Origin: a virus
Length of the DNA stretch: 31,192 bases
Direction: 5' to 3' (one strand)
Virus record (IMG/VR): IMGVR_UViG_3300030116_005638
Span: 1-31,192 of that record
Shown: positions 13,084-20,659 of the stretch, one piece after another
How positions within the stretch are numbered: the stretch's first letter is position 1
Layout of the letters: each line of letters begins with the position of its first letter
Notes under the pieces: generated by a model
What the model saw: the letters and a program-made list of their open reading frames with translations, nothing else
Told to the model about the DNA's origin: nothing
Database searches by the model: none
Program-made: the position numbers and the translations under genes

Positions 13084-13112
13084 ATACAATCACATAGTAA
13101 AACAGAAGTCAA
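13084..13112 (-). promoter_or_regulatory. Promoter for the 13053-11603 operon
   Basis: TTGACT (13112-13107) begins five bases after the T-run of the terminator at 13117; -10 is TTGTAT (13089-13084) at 17 bases, then GGGATA. Same layout as the other cassette promoters. Confidence 0.65.
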
Positions 13113-13116
13113 CACG

Positions 13117-13146
13117 AAAAAAGCCCCCCAGAAATCTGAGGGGCTT
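13117..13146 (-). terminator. Rho-independent terminator of the 13885-13217 operon
   Basis: On the minus strand AGCCCC and a following TCAG pair with CTG and GGGGCT around a four-base loop (one internal mismatch), followed by six T. Lies 71 bases beyond the stop at 13217. Confidence 0.85.
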
Positions 13147-13216
13147 CCAACATAACTACGGGAGTGGGCCTATGACAACCCTTCTCATATATAGTTATAC
13201 GCGAGTATATAAGATT
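13147..13216 (-). other. Orphan promoter-like segment before a terminator (possible small RNA)
   Basis: The word CGCGAGTATATAAGATT (13200-13216 on the plus strand) touches the stop codon of the 83 aa gene. It matches, with one difference, the -10 region of the promoter before the 52 aa RHH gene (14132-14148). It contains TATACT on the minus strand but lacks a clear -35. A transcript from here would be about 80 bases and end at the hairpin at 13117, with no sizeable ORF. Confidence 0.35.
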
Positions 13217-13468
13217 TTACAAGCTTTTTTTTGATTTTTTATTATTAAATCCGTCAGGCGCGATAAATCCTTTTTTTATATCGGCACGGATACGCTTGAT
13301 CGTTTCTTCATCGTCCATGATCTTAGAATAATCGGCCTCGGTTAGCTTCTGACGCTGCATCATGCGTTTAAACTTCTCCACAACCCCCTTACTAAAGTGA
13401 CGGATCTGGTGGTCGGTGGTGGTTTTTTTTAAAAAATTATTAATGTGAAACATATCTTCTAACTTCAT
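13217..13468 (-). CDS. Hypothetical protein, 83 aa
   Basis: Not recognised. Very basic and helical (FKRMMQRQKLTEADYSKIMD in the centre, NNKKSKKSL at the end), so it may bind nucleic acid. Overlaps the 77 aa gene by four bases (ATGA) and is the last gene of its operon. Confidence 0.65.
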   Translation of the reverse strand: MKLEDMFHINNFLKKTTTDHQIRHFSKGVVEKFKRMMQRQKLTEADYSKIMDDEETIKRIRADIKKGFIAPDGFNNKKSKKSL

Positions 13469-13698
13469 CTCATAAACTCTGGTTTGCGTAAGGGTATGCG
13501 TACTTCTTTTATGTAATTATTTACCTTAACACAATTTGGTTTACGGACAATAGGATCATAACGTTGATCTAATATTTCTGCGTAGTGATCGCATTGATCA
13601 AAATCTTCAAAGTAAATCCGGTGGATAGCACGCTGGTCACTCTCGATGTCAGGCACCGTTATAAGATACAGAATAAAGTATACAGTTTCAGGCGTCAT
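13465..13698 (-). CDS. Hypothetical protein, 77 aa
   Basis: I place the start at 13698 (MTPETVYFILYLITVPD), overlapping the 65 aa gene by 11 bases; the longer frame would cover most of that gene. The N-terminal 15 residues are hydrophobic strand-like, too short and polar-flanked for a certain membrane helix. The middle is Asp-rich (YFEDFDQCDHYAEILDQRYD), and a basic C-terminal strand follows. Small alpha/beta proteins of this pattern are frequent in marine phages; function unknown. Confidence 0.65.
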   Translation of the reverse strand: MTPETVYFILYLITVPDIESDQRAIHRIYFEDFDQCDHYAEILDQRYDPIVRKPNCVKVNNYIKEVRIPLRKPEFMR

Positions 13699-13885
13699 AG
13701 TCCAACCCCCTGTAGTCCACAACATAACTATGTTCAGCTGGTTCACCGTCACGCGGTATACGGAACCGTATATTAACCTGTGTATAATCGCGATACTCTG
13801 TTTCGCGTAGCGACCACTTAGGTAAAGGGCACTTCTCCAGCCATAAATCAAACTCTGTGCGAGCGGTGTAGTCTTTCTTTGTCAT
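13688..13885 (-). CDS. Hypothetical protein, 65 aa
   Basis: ATG with GGAG seven bases upstream and a good promoter 40 bases further up. The text (TEFDLWLEKCPLPKWSLRET, then TQVNIRFRIPRDG and HSYVVDYRG) suggests a small beta-rich fold. First gene of a three-gene operon ending at 13217. Not recognised. Confidence 0.65.
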   Translation of the reverse strand: MTKKDYTARTEFDLWLEKCPLPKWSLRETEYRDYTQVNIRFRIPRDGEPAEHSYVVDYRGLDYDA

Positions 13886-13924
13886 ATTTTCTCCTATTTT
13901 ATGTTAATATATATAACTTATCCC

Positions 13925-13952
13925 ATACTACAGGCCAAATTTTTTTAGTCAA
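13925..13952 (-). promoter_or_regulatory. Sigma70-like promoter for the 13885-13217 operon
   Basis: TTGACT (13952-13947) overlaps the stop codon of the RHH-like gene; 16 bases later TAGTAT (13930-13925) and GGGATA follow, as in the other cassette promoters. Confidence 0.7.
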
Positions 13953-14107
13953 GGCTTGGGATCGAGCTTCTCTTTCAGCTTATTATATATTTGCCATACT
14001 ATTTTCAGCTGGCCGCTGATTGTTCGGCCGTGATCCGCGCTTGTTCGCTTGATGTCCTCGTAAACTTCTTTAGGAACGAGCACCGATTTCCATTTTTCTG
14101 TGTCCAT
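13949..14107 (-). CDS. Ribbon-helix-helix-like small protein, 52 aa
   Basis: Starts MDTEKWKSVLVPKEVYEDIK and continues RTSADHGRTISGQLKIVWQI. A short N-terminal strand, then VPKEVYEDIK, then a second helix after GRTIS is the usual pattern of Arc/CopG-type DNA-binding proteins. ATG with GAGGA upstream and its own promoter (14136-14164). It could repress nearby promoters; the many operator-like palindromes in this window are possible targets. Too short to be sure. Confidence 0.7.
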   Translation of the reverse strand: MDTEKWKSVLVPKEVYEDIKRTSADHGRTISGQLKIVWQIYNKLKEKLDPKP

Positions 14108-14135
14108 AAGGGGTCCTCATATGTTATCTTACGCG

Positions 14136-14164
14136 AATATATAAGATTATATGTAAAAATGCAA
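14136..14164 (-). promoter_or_regulatory. Promoter for the RHH-like gene
   Basis: TTGCAT (14164-14159), 17-base spacer, TATATT (14141-14136). The -35 box overlaps the T-run of the polA terminator. Confidence 0.65.
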
Positions 14165-14190
14165 GAAAAAAAGCCTCGCCAAGCGAGGCT
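14163..14190 (-). terminator. Strong rho-independent terminator after polA
   Basis: Perfect eight-base arms AGCCTCGC (14172-14179) and GCGAGGCT (14183-14190) with a three-base loop and seven T on the minus strand. It ends the replication operon 40 bases after the polA stop. Confidence 0.95.
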
Positions 14191-14230
14191 AGGTGGGAGG
14201 AAAGAACAAAGCAAGTGTTAAGCAGTAAAT

Positions 14231-16123
14231 TTATTTGGCAGAGCCCCAGTCAGGGCCGACCTCGATGTCACACTTGCTAGGTATCTCTAAGTCTACAGCA
14301 GTTTCCATCATCTGCGAAACAGTTTCTGCATCTTTTTTATCTTTGACCGACATAGCTATCTCATCGTGAATCTGTATCAGCGGTATACGGCCTGTTTTAT
14401 ATATATCGACCATGGCTTTTTTGGTCATATCGGCGGCGGACGCCTGTATGAGTCTGTTTAGCGCCTTATAAGTATACGCACGCTTCAGGCGTGTGGTATC
14501 GCCATACTCTTGCACCGCTTCGCGGTACGGGAGCGCTTTGTTCATCTCAAATGTATCAGGTTCCCACAGATCAAAACGACACTTACGGCCCAGCAACGAG
14601 CGTATGGAGCCGCTGCTGCTCTTATCGTTTAGTCTGTTCTGCACGCCTGTCATTAGCATCTTAACAAAAGGCACCCGTGTGTGATACTGACGGACAAGTT
14701 CTTTGGCCTCGTCCAGCGTGATATCCAGCTGGTCCGACATCTTGCCCACACCCATACCGTACATCAGGCCTAAGTTTATTGTTTTTGCTTGCTTACGTGG
14801 TATCTGTGCCATTTCTGCCACCATTGTATGAAAGTCCATATCGGGATTGTTCCGATAGCCGTGGACAAACTCTTCTACGCCGTCCAGCGTAAGCCCCTTA
14901 CTTTTACCATACACATACGCATAGTGAACCAAGATGCGTGGTTCCTGTTGCGAGAAGTCAATGGCTGCCCATTGTTCGCCCTCTTCAGGTAGAAACAAAC
15001 TACGTATCATGGGTCCGAGCTCTGGATCGCGTGCTGGGATCTGCTGTAGATTTGGATTATTCATAGATATGCGCCCTGATACGGTGCCGCCGTCATCGGA
15101 TCGTATTTGGTTGATGTGGCTATGTATACGTCCGTCAGAGTGACAATGCTTCATTATTGTGTTGATAAAGGTGCCCGACGTTTTATTTAGGTTACGCGCT
15201 TGCACGATTAGCTGTGGTAACTGGTGACTGTGATCGGTAAGAAATTGTTTCGTGAACGATGGTGCACCTTTGTCGGTACGTGGGTAATCTATGCTCAGAG
15301 CCTCGAAGGCCTTCGCTATGGACGCGGCAGCCCATATTTCGATGTCATGGCCCACAAGTTTCTTAATGTGCCCCAGCACCTCTTTTTCGCGCTTCAGTAG
15401 CGAATTACGTGTACGCTCGACCTTATCTTGGTCTACACGGACACCGCGCCAAGTCATATCAATCAGGCACGGCAGTAGATCGAGCTCAAGATTAGCGATA
15501 GGCCACAGATCTTCTTTACCCAGCTGACCAGATAGATAGTTCCAGAGTTCGAGTGTGAGCTCGGCGTCACCCTCAGCGTAGGGCCCAACATACATGGCTG
15601 GCATCTTCCAGAGCTCGGCTTTTGGGTCCAGACCAAAACCGCGTGCAGCTTCTATCAGGTTCTTTTCAGACTTGACCTTACCTAGATGATCATAGGCCAG
15701 CGCGTTTAGGCTGTAGCTAAAACGGTTTTCGTCTAGTAGCGCTGCTATTAGCATGGTATCTATGATACGTCCGTTGATCGTGAAGCCCATGCGGCGTATC
15801 CAGCCAGCATCATACTGGGCATTGTGCATGATTTTATCGGCTGGGCTTTCAAATACTTTCTTTAGCCACTTGTTTACTACCCGTTCATCAAGATTACCGC
15901 CATATTTATGACGAATTGGTATATAGCCGGACCAGTCACTCACCGCTATGGCATAGCCAACGACCTCGCCATCTCCCGTTGCCCAACCAGCACCCAGCGT
16001 CTTGATGTTTGGATCGCGTGTTTCAACATCTATAGCTATTTGCTTGGCGTCAAATATGTTTGGCAGCTCACTAGGCGGAAGCCACTCAGACTTTGGCGTG
16101 TCAAACGCCAACTGTAACGCCAT
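14231..16123 (-). CDS. polA: DNA polymerase, family A, with 3'-5' exonuclease
   Basis: Replicative polymerase of the phage. Residues 25-200 form the DnaQ-like proofreading domain: Exo I IAIDVETRD (D32, E34), Exo II MHNAQYDAGW, Exo III YAEGDAELT. The polymerase domain follows with motif A AIDFSQQEPR (D389), motif B/O-helix RKQAKTINLGLMYG (443-456) and motif C IQIHDEIA (H586, D587, E588). The position equal to E. coli Phe762 is Leu451. Motif A has Gln-Gln where Ile-Glu is common. No 5'-nuclease domain is present, as usual for phage enzymes; 630 aa is a normal size. The start overlaps the previous stop by one base (TAATG). Last gene of the replication operon. Confidence 0.97.
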   Translation of the reverse strand: MALQLAFDTPKSEWLPPSELPNIFDAKQIAIDVETRDPNIKTLGAGWATGDGEVVGYAIAVSDWSGYIPIRHKYGGNLDERVVNKWLKKVFESPADKIMHNAQYDAGWIRRMGFTINGRIIDTMLIAALLDENRFSYSLNALAYDHLGKVKSEKNLIEAARGFGLDPKAELWKMPAMYVGPYAEGDAELTLELWNYLSGQLGKEDLWPIANLELDLLPCLIDMTWRGVRVDQDKVERTRNSLLKREKEVLGHIKKLVGHDIEIWAAASIAKAFEALSIDYPRTDKGAPSFTKQFLTDHSHQLPQLIVQARNLNKTSGTFINTIMKHCHSDGRIHSHINQIRSDDGGTVSGRISMNNPNLQQIPARDPELGPMIRSLFLPEEGEQWAAIDFSQQEPRILVHYAYVYGKSKGLTLDGVEEFVHGYRNNPDMDFHTMVAEMAQIPRKQAKTINLGLMYGMGVGKMSDQLDITLDEAKELVRQYHTRVPFVKMLMTGVQNRLNDKSSSGSIRSLLGRKCRFDLWEPDTFEMNKALPYREAVQEYGDTTRLKRAYTYKALNRLIQASAADMTKKAMVDIYKTGRIPLIQIHDEIAMSVKDKKDAETVSQMMETAVDLEIPSKCDIEVGPDWGSAK

Positions 16124-16377
16124 TATTTTTCTCCTCCAAGAGCACCGTAACCACAGATATCAAGCCAGCTGTCCTCATGGTCTGGTGTTTCTATTAATCG
16201 TGACAGCTTGACAGCTATCATACATTGGTAAGCTTGCGATACTGTTACCTCTCTTTCTAATATAACAGACCAAAGCTTCGCTATGCGTTTGTGGTTTTCA
16301 TGCGCGTCACCATATGCTTTAGCGCGTGGGCCGTTAATCATCTTCTCGGCTTTTTCTAGTATTTCCTTCCTGTTCAT
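16123..16377 (-). CDS. DUF6378-like protein, 84 aa
   Basis: Text GPRAKAYGDAHENHKRIAKL (residues 17-36) and TPDHEDSWLDICGYGALGG near the C-terminus match the small phage family DUF6378, usually found next to replication or nucleotide genes and of unknown function. The HENHKRIA and DHEDSW motifs could be metal-binding, as in all-alpha nucleotide-hydrolase folds, but that is inference. Overlaps the helicase by four bases and the polymerase by one. Confidence 0.8.
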   Translation of the reverse strand: MNRKEILEKAEKMINGPRAKAYGDAHENHKRIAKLWSVILEREVTVSQAYQCMIAVKLSRLIETPDHEDSWLDICGYGALGGEK

Positions 16378-17897
16378 ATTATGTAACTCCTCAATGCGTC
16401 TTCTGGCTCGATTAAATATAAGTTTTTTTTAGTTCGTGTTACACCGACGTAGAATACACGGTGCAGTTCGTCAGGGTCACTCTCTGCTGCTTTTGAGGCG
16501 GCAGGAGATATATCGGTAAATAGCACAACGTTTTCGGCCTCGCCACCTTTTGATCCGTGGATCGTGGATAGCTGTATACGAGGCGTGCTGTTGAACTTCT
16601 CACCGCGTCGCAACAGCGCTGTAATGTACGCACGCTCGCTGTCGGGCATTTTGTCCATGGCTTCGTGCCATATCATATCTTTCGTGGCAAATAGACCATG
16701 ATGCTGCTGGAGCTCTTCAAGACCTACCGTTTCATCGTCCGCTAAATGCGGTAGCTTTTTAAACCCACGTTTTACACGTTTACCCACAGACATATAGGCA
16801 TATACAACACGCGCTACAGGGGTAGCTATCGCACGCCCCTTACGCATTTGCTCCCAGCCGTTAACCGCTTCACTTATCTTTTGCGATATGGACCTATGGC
16901 CGTGGTACGCAAACAGATGGCCACGACTACGTAAGGTTTCTACCATATCATACAGAAAGTACCCCGCTTGCGCCAGCACCAGCCATGTGCCCTCAGAAAA
17001 GTCTAGGTCATTTATGTCATACACACGCTTGAACGTGCCCTCATCAGGACGCGGTAGATATGTTTTAGGTACGCGCTTATGTATACGCTTGGATATACGC
17101 GAGGCTATCGGGTGTATGTTTTGTGGCACGCGGTACGATTGTTCAAGCACCTCATAACCACCGTCAAGACCGATGAAGTGTTCTACGTCTGCCCCAGCCC
17201 ACTTATATATGGCTTGATCGTCGTCGCCAGCACAATAAATCTTTTCAGAATATTTCTCTATGACATGAGCTACGTCCCATTGTAGCGGCGATAGATCCTG
17301 TGCCTCATCAATAAAGCTGACGCTAAGGTTAGGACAGAAGCGTGAGCTCTCGTTTACAAACAGCTCCAACATATCGGTAAAATCATACAGACGCAGACGG
17401 TTCTTGTAGCTTTGTAGGGACCGCGCTACATAGGATAGTGTTATCCAATCCACTGTGCTGTCTGATTTATTGTATTGTTCTTTTAACGATACCTTACGTA
17501 GCCGTGCTAAGTTTATGATGGTCAGATAGGGGTCACTGTTGCTTGTCTTGTCGAGTATGTTTTCATCTTCATTGACCTTATCTACAGTAATACTAATACC
17601 TATAGCATTAGATAGCTCACGATAGTGCTCAGGTTGCATGATTTGTTCGGCACGAATACCCGACAGCCGTAGCGCAAAGCTGTGTAGAGTACGAAACCAC
17701 GGCAACTGACTTTCGTTAAAACCAAAGCGCTGGCACGCACGGTCTACTGCCTCATAAGCCGCTTGGCGTGTAAAGGCAAAGTATCCTATCTTAGAGGGAG
17801 ATATACCTTGCGCTAACGCTTCATCGACTTTATTCAGTAGTGCTGTTGTCTTCCCTGTACCCGGTGGCCCGTATATTCTGAATATCTTTGTCTGCAT
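16374..17897 (-). CDS. UvrD/Dda-like superfamily 1 DNA helicase
   Basis: Unwinds DNA 3'-5' or removes proteins ahead of the fork; likely the replicative or recombination helicase here. Motifs in order: Walker A GPPGTGKTT (10-18), TLHSFALRL motif Ia (70-78), Walker B FIDEAQD (195-201), motif III AGDDDQAIYKWAG (223-235), motif IV LEQSYRVPQNI (251-261), motif V STIHGSKGGEAENV, motif VI VFYVGVTRTKKNLYLI (near 482-497). 507 aa. The first 68 bases overlap the end of the HTH gene; the only possible ATG precedes Walker A by ten residues, so the overlap is real. Downstream genes are coupled. Confidence 0.95.
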   Translation of the reverse strand: MQTKIFRIYGPPGTGKTTALLNKVDEALAQGISPSKIGYFAFTRQAAYEAVDRACQRFGFNESQLPWFRTLHSFALRLSGIRAEQIMQPEHYRELSNAIGISITVDKVNEDENILDKTSNSDPYLTIINLARLRKVSLKEQYNKSDSTVDWITLSYVARSLQSYKNRLRLYDFTDMLELFVNESSRFCPNLSVSFIDEAQDLSPLQWDVAHVIEKYSEKIYCAGDDDQAIYKWAGADVEHFIGLDGGYEVLEQSYRVPQNIHPIASRISKRIHKRVPKTYLPRPDEGTFKRVYDINDLDFSEGTWLVLAQAGYFLYDMVETLRSRGHLFAYHGHRSISQKISEAVNGWEQMRKGRAIATPVARVVYAYMSVGKRVKRGFKKLPHLADDETVGLEELQQHHGLFATKDMIWHEAMDKMPDSERAYITALLRRGEKFNSTPRIQLSTIHGSKGGEAENVVLFTDISPAASKAAESDPDELHRVFYVGVTRTKKNLYLIEPEDALRSYII

Positions 17898-18039
17898 TTA
17901 GCTCTTCTATTCTATTTACTATGACACGGACACGCTCGCGTGACAGCCCGTATTTCTTTCCTATAGCGGTAAGAGTCATGCCCCTATGCTTTCTAAGGTT
18001 GTGCATCTCTTTGTTGCGCTCTAAAAATTTTAAATCCAT
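17830..18039 (-). CDS. Small helix-turn-helix protein, sigma region 4-like, 69 aa
   Basis: The segment RGMTLTAIGKKYGLSRERVR (residues 19-38) is the classic helix-turn-helix of sigma70 region 4 and related regulators. I place the start at 18039 (MDLKFLERNK): it has AGGG at suitable distance and lies four bases after the preceding stop, whereas a longer frame overlaps the 86 aa gene. At 69 aa it lacks other sigma regions, so it may be a repressor or a sigma-like adaptor of phage transcription. The last 68 bases overlap the helicase gene. Confidence 0.8.
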   Translation of the reverse strand: MDLKFLERNKEMHNLRKHRGMTLTAIGKKYGLSRERVRVIVNRIEELNADKDIQNIRATGYREDNSTTE

Positions 18040-18043
18040 GTGC

Positions 18044-18304
18044 TTACCCTGATATGTCAAACTCCCAATTTTCCTCAAACTCTTTCATGCTACCGTATCT
18101 TTTTACAAAAAGGGGTGTTTTTTCACCAACCCATGCGCCTATGACATTGTAATTAAAAAATTCCAAAGCCTCTTCATAATCCATACCATCACGCCTACAG
18201 AGTATAGCAATACACTCATCTTTATCATAGGCTATAACATCTTCCATTCCAAAACGCTGCGCTACGCCAAGGAACGCTTCATCAAATCCGTCTGCTTTTA
18301 ACAT
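18044..18304 (-). CDS. Hypothetical protein, 86 aa (widespread phage family)
   Basis: The C-terminal text DGMDYEEALEFFNYNVIGAW followed by GEKTPLFV is a pattern I recall from many phage proteins of unknown function. Residues 1-40 are a separate small helical region with IAYDKDECIAIL. Its ATG shares a base with the primase stop (TAATG), so it is coupled within the replication operon. Its constant company with primases and polymerases suggests a replication role, but no mechanism can be read from the sequence. Confidence 0.75.
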   Translation of the reverse strand: MLKADGFDEAFLGVAQRFGMEDVIAYDKDECIAILCRRDGMDYEEALEFFNYNVIGAWVGEKTPLFVKRYGSMKEFEENWEFDISG

Positions 18305-19848
18305 TAAAATACCTCTTTGTTTTCTTGAGCACCAAAATCAGGAGCATGGAGCTCCACGTTTACAGCATCAAAGGACGGTATCTGCCATACGCGAATAGGC
18401 CGTCCTTTAATCTTTAAAAGCACACTCTCGCCACCCATATCGCGCAGACGCTGCGCTATCTTGTGGCTCTTATACTCAAAAAACTTGTTACGTTTTAAAA
18501 ACGCATCAAAGTCTTTTAGTCGAAAGTATGTTTTTTGTTCTTCTTCATCGGTCCATGGACGCTTGAGTAATATTTCTTCTTTATCCTGTGCCTGTTGCAT
18601 ATGACGGCAAAACTCTTCCAAGTGATCGTAGAACTGTCCTGTGATACTAGCGTCCTGTGCCACCTCTATAATAGCGCTCTCATTGTCTTTCATTTCTTGC
18701 ATCAGGCCCCCTATACGGTTTTCCCATATAATTTTTGATACAGAGCGTGGCATAAAGTTTAGTTGCTCCATACAAGAACGTTGAAACGTGGCTTGGTTTA
18801 GTAGCGCGTCGGTATCCATTTCCAGCGGCTCACCGTTTACATCAACAAACCACACAGGCGGCGTAGAGTTATACTTACGTAAGTTTGCAATCACAGCGCC
18901 TTGTACGGCGGCTCCTACACCGTGTTTACGTGTAAGACATAGAGTTTTATTGCAATGCGCATTGATAGGCGCGTCACTACACTTGTATACGTAATCTTTC
19001 TTTTCAAGCTGTTTTGCTACAATATTTACCTCATTTAGCGGTAGCGGCGGATCGAGATACTCCATATTGTACTTTAGTATCTCGGACTCCCAGCTGTCTG
19101 GGTACGCCTTACGTAAGTATACGCCCAAGTTAAATAGGCCGTTGTTACGACCGCCCTCTGATATTTTGTTCTTTGCCAGTATCTGTAGGCATGGTGGTCC
19201 ATCTGTAAGCTGGTGCTGTTCGGCTTCGCCCCCTATCTGTAGCTTTGTTACTTGTTCAGGCGTTTGTTTGTACTGTTCGTAAAGTTCAATAAACTCATCT
19301 AGGGTAGCGCTGGTGCCATCATCTTTGATAGCATAGCGCAGACCGTCTTCACTATTGTAGTAAGGCAAGTTAAGAAAGTTGCCCACATCATCGCGGTCTA
19401 AGTGTAATTTTATCTGCTTTGGAAAGATCTCACTGCCACCATAACCCAGTGCAGCGGATATCTGTTGTAACGTAAACTGCATATCCTTGGCGTCTATCCA
19501 CTCTGTTGTAAATAAGAAACAGTGTGCGCCACCTGACTTAGATCGACATATGACCAGTGGCAGTTTAAGTTTTCTAATCTTATCTATTAGTGCTTTGTGG
19601 TCTAGGGGGTACTGATCAACGTCAATACACCCCCAAACACATCTGTTGTCTTCATTGATAGGTATGATACCAACGGCCCTACCTTTACCGGACAAGTGCC
19701 CTTCCCAGAGCTCCTTGGTCCGTGGTTCACGTACTATCGCAGCGCGACCCGTGCTCTTACCGTTTAATTGCTTTTTATCTATCTTAAACGTGCCATAGGC
19801 AAGTTGAAGACCATTAAAGATAGCAGCAAATTTATCCGCTGAAGACAT
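18304..19848 (-). CDS. Archaeo-eukaryotic-type primase, 514 aa
   Basis: Makes primers for replication. The catalytic core (residues 70-165) shows motif I WGCIDVDQYP (D76, D78), motif II SKSGGAHCF with H109, and motif III NFLNLPYY, the pattern of the primase domain known from TOTE-type elements and phages. Residues 215-285 look like a PriCT-type helical domain (NKISEGGRNNGLFNLGVYLR and EVNIVAKQLEKK). Three cysteines follow (C290, C299, C304) and could hold zinc. The C-terminal third is unassigned; no helicase Walker box is present in it. It follows SSB by ten bases. Confidence 0.88.
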   Translation of the reverse strand: MSSADKFAAIFNGLQLAYGTFKIDKKQLNGKSTGRAAIVREPRTKELWEGHLSGKGRAVGIIPINEDNRCVWGCIDVDQYPLDHKALIDKIRKLKLPLVICRSKSGGAHCFLFTTEWIDAKDMQFTLQQISAALGYGGSEIFPKQIKLHLDRDDVGNFLNLPYYNSEDGLRYAIKDDGTSATLDEFIELYEQYKQTPEQVTKLQIGGEAEQHQLTDGPPCLQILAKNKISEGGRNNGLFNLGVYLRKAYPDSWESEILKYNMEYLDPPLPLNEVNIVAKQLEKKDYVYKCSDAPINAHCNKTLCLTRKHGVGAAVQGAVIANLRKYNSTPPVWFVDVNGEPLEMDTDALLNQATFQRSCMEQLNFMPRSVSKIIWENRIGGLMQEMKDNESAIIEVAQDASITGQFYDHLEEFCRHMQQAQDKEEILLKRPWTDEEEQKTYFRLKDFDAFLKRNKFFEYKSHKIAQRLRDMGGESVLLKIKGRPIRVWQIPSFDAVNVELHAPDFGAQENKEVF

Positions 19849-19858
19849 GATACGTTAC

Positions 19859-20659
19859 TTAAAACGGTATCTGGTCTTTTGAGGCGTCTTCATTTTCGCG
19901 TTTTACTTCGACATTGCCAGCCTGCACGCTTTCAGAAAATGATTTAGCCTGCTCATATACGGCTAGGTTCAAAGCAAACTGAGCTGGATCTTTCTTTTGC
20001 GTTTCCGCATCGAGAAGAGGCCCCTCAAGCTGCATTTCCCAGCCGTGCCATGAGCCCTTGTCATTGGACTCAGCTAAAGTTTTTAGACGGAATTTGTACG
20101 CAAAACGTGCAAACCCATCTTTATTACACTGCGCCATAATCATGCTATTAAACTTGCGTGATTTTTTAAGCTGTGTAGACTTCATAGGTATTAGTGCTGT
20201 TTCGCCTTTACCGTCCGCTCCTATGACCAACACAAAGTGCTGATGCGTTTCCTCAACGTAGTCGCCACTGCCATCGGTGCAGTAGTCTTTGTTGTCCTCA
20301 GCTGACCGTTTAGTTTCAGGACACTCTGCCTGTGTCTTGTAAACCGTAGGAGCGCCGCTCCCTTGCCCTCTGGGGGCCCATCTGAGAAATTCACGCTGGT
20401 AAGCTACCGGAACGACTACAATGCCGTCCTTGCCGCTGTATAGCGCTTCTGTGACACTATTATATATGTCACCCTTTTTACCATCGAGCTTATCCATCAT
20501 TGGATCTACACCCGATAATATTTTTATAAACGGTAAGGCAAGATCGTCTTTACCGACGTTCTCGTTTCCCTTTCCCGCATCTTTTTGAAGTTGTGCAAAA
20601 TCAAATGCGGCAACTTCTGTGGCCTTCTTTTCAGCCACGGCTTTGCTTGCTTCAGCCAT
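19859..20659 (-). CDS. Single-stranded DNA-binding protein, 266 aa
   Basis: Covers ssDNA at the fork and recruits partners. The start at 20659 (MAEASKAVAEKK) has AAAGGAG six bases before it and overlaps the previous stop by eight bases; the frame runs further upstream but there it is a shadow of the 196 aa gene. The middle (residues 40-215) is a beta-rich OB-like region (LALPFIKILSGVDPMMDKL, GKDGIVVVPVAYQREFLRW). The acidic tail ends in DQIPF, very like the DDDIPF tip of bacterial SSBs that docks other replication proteins. The operon position before primase fits. Confidence 0.85.
   Translation of the reverse strand: MAEASKAVAEKKATEVAAFDFAQLQKDAGKGNENVGKDDLALPFIKILSGVDPMMDKLDGKKGDIYNSVTEALYSGKDGIVVVPVAYQREFLRWAPRGQGSGAPTVYKTQAECPETKRSAEDNKDYCTDGSGDYVEETHQHFVLVIGADGKGETALIPMKSTQLKKSRKFNSMIMAQCNKDGFARFAYKFRLKTLAESNDKGSWHGWEMQLEGPLLDAETQKKDPAQFALNLAVYEQAKSFSESVQAGNVEVKRENEDASKDQIPF

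Noticed and set aside
13991-14221. Frames on both strands between polA and the RHH gene
   Set aside because: They cover the terminator and promoter; the 52 aa RHH-like gene in a different frame explains this stretch better.
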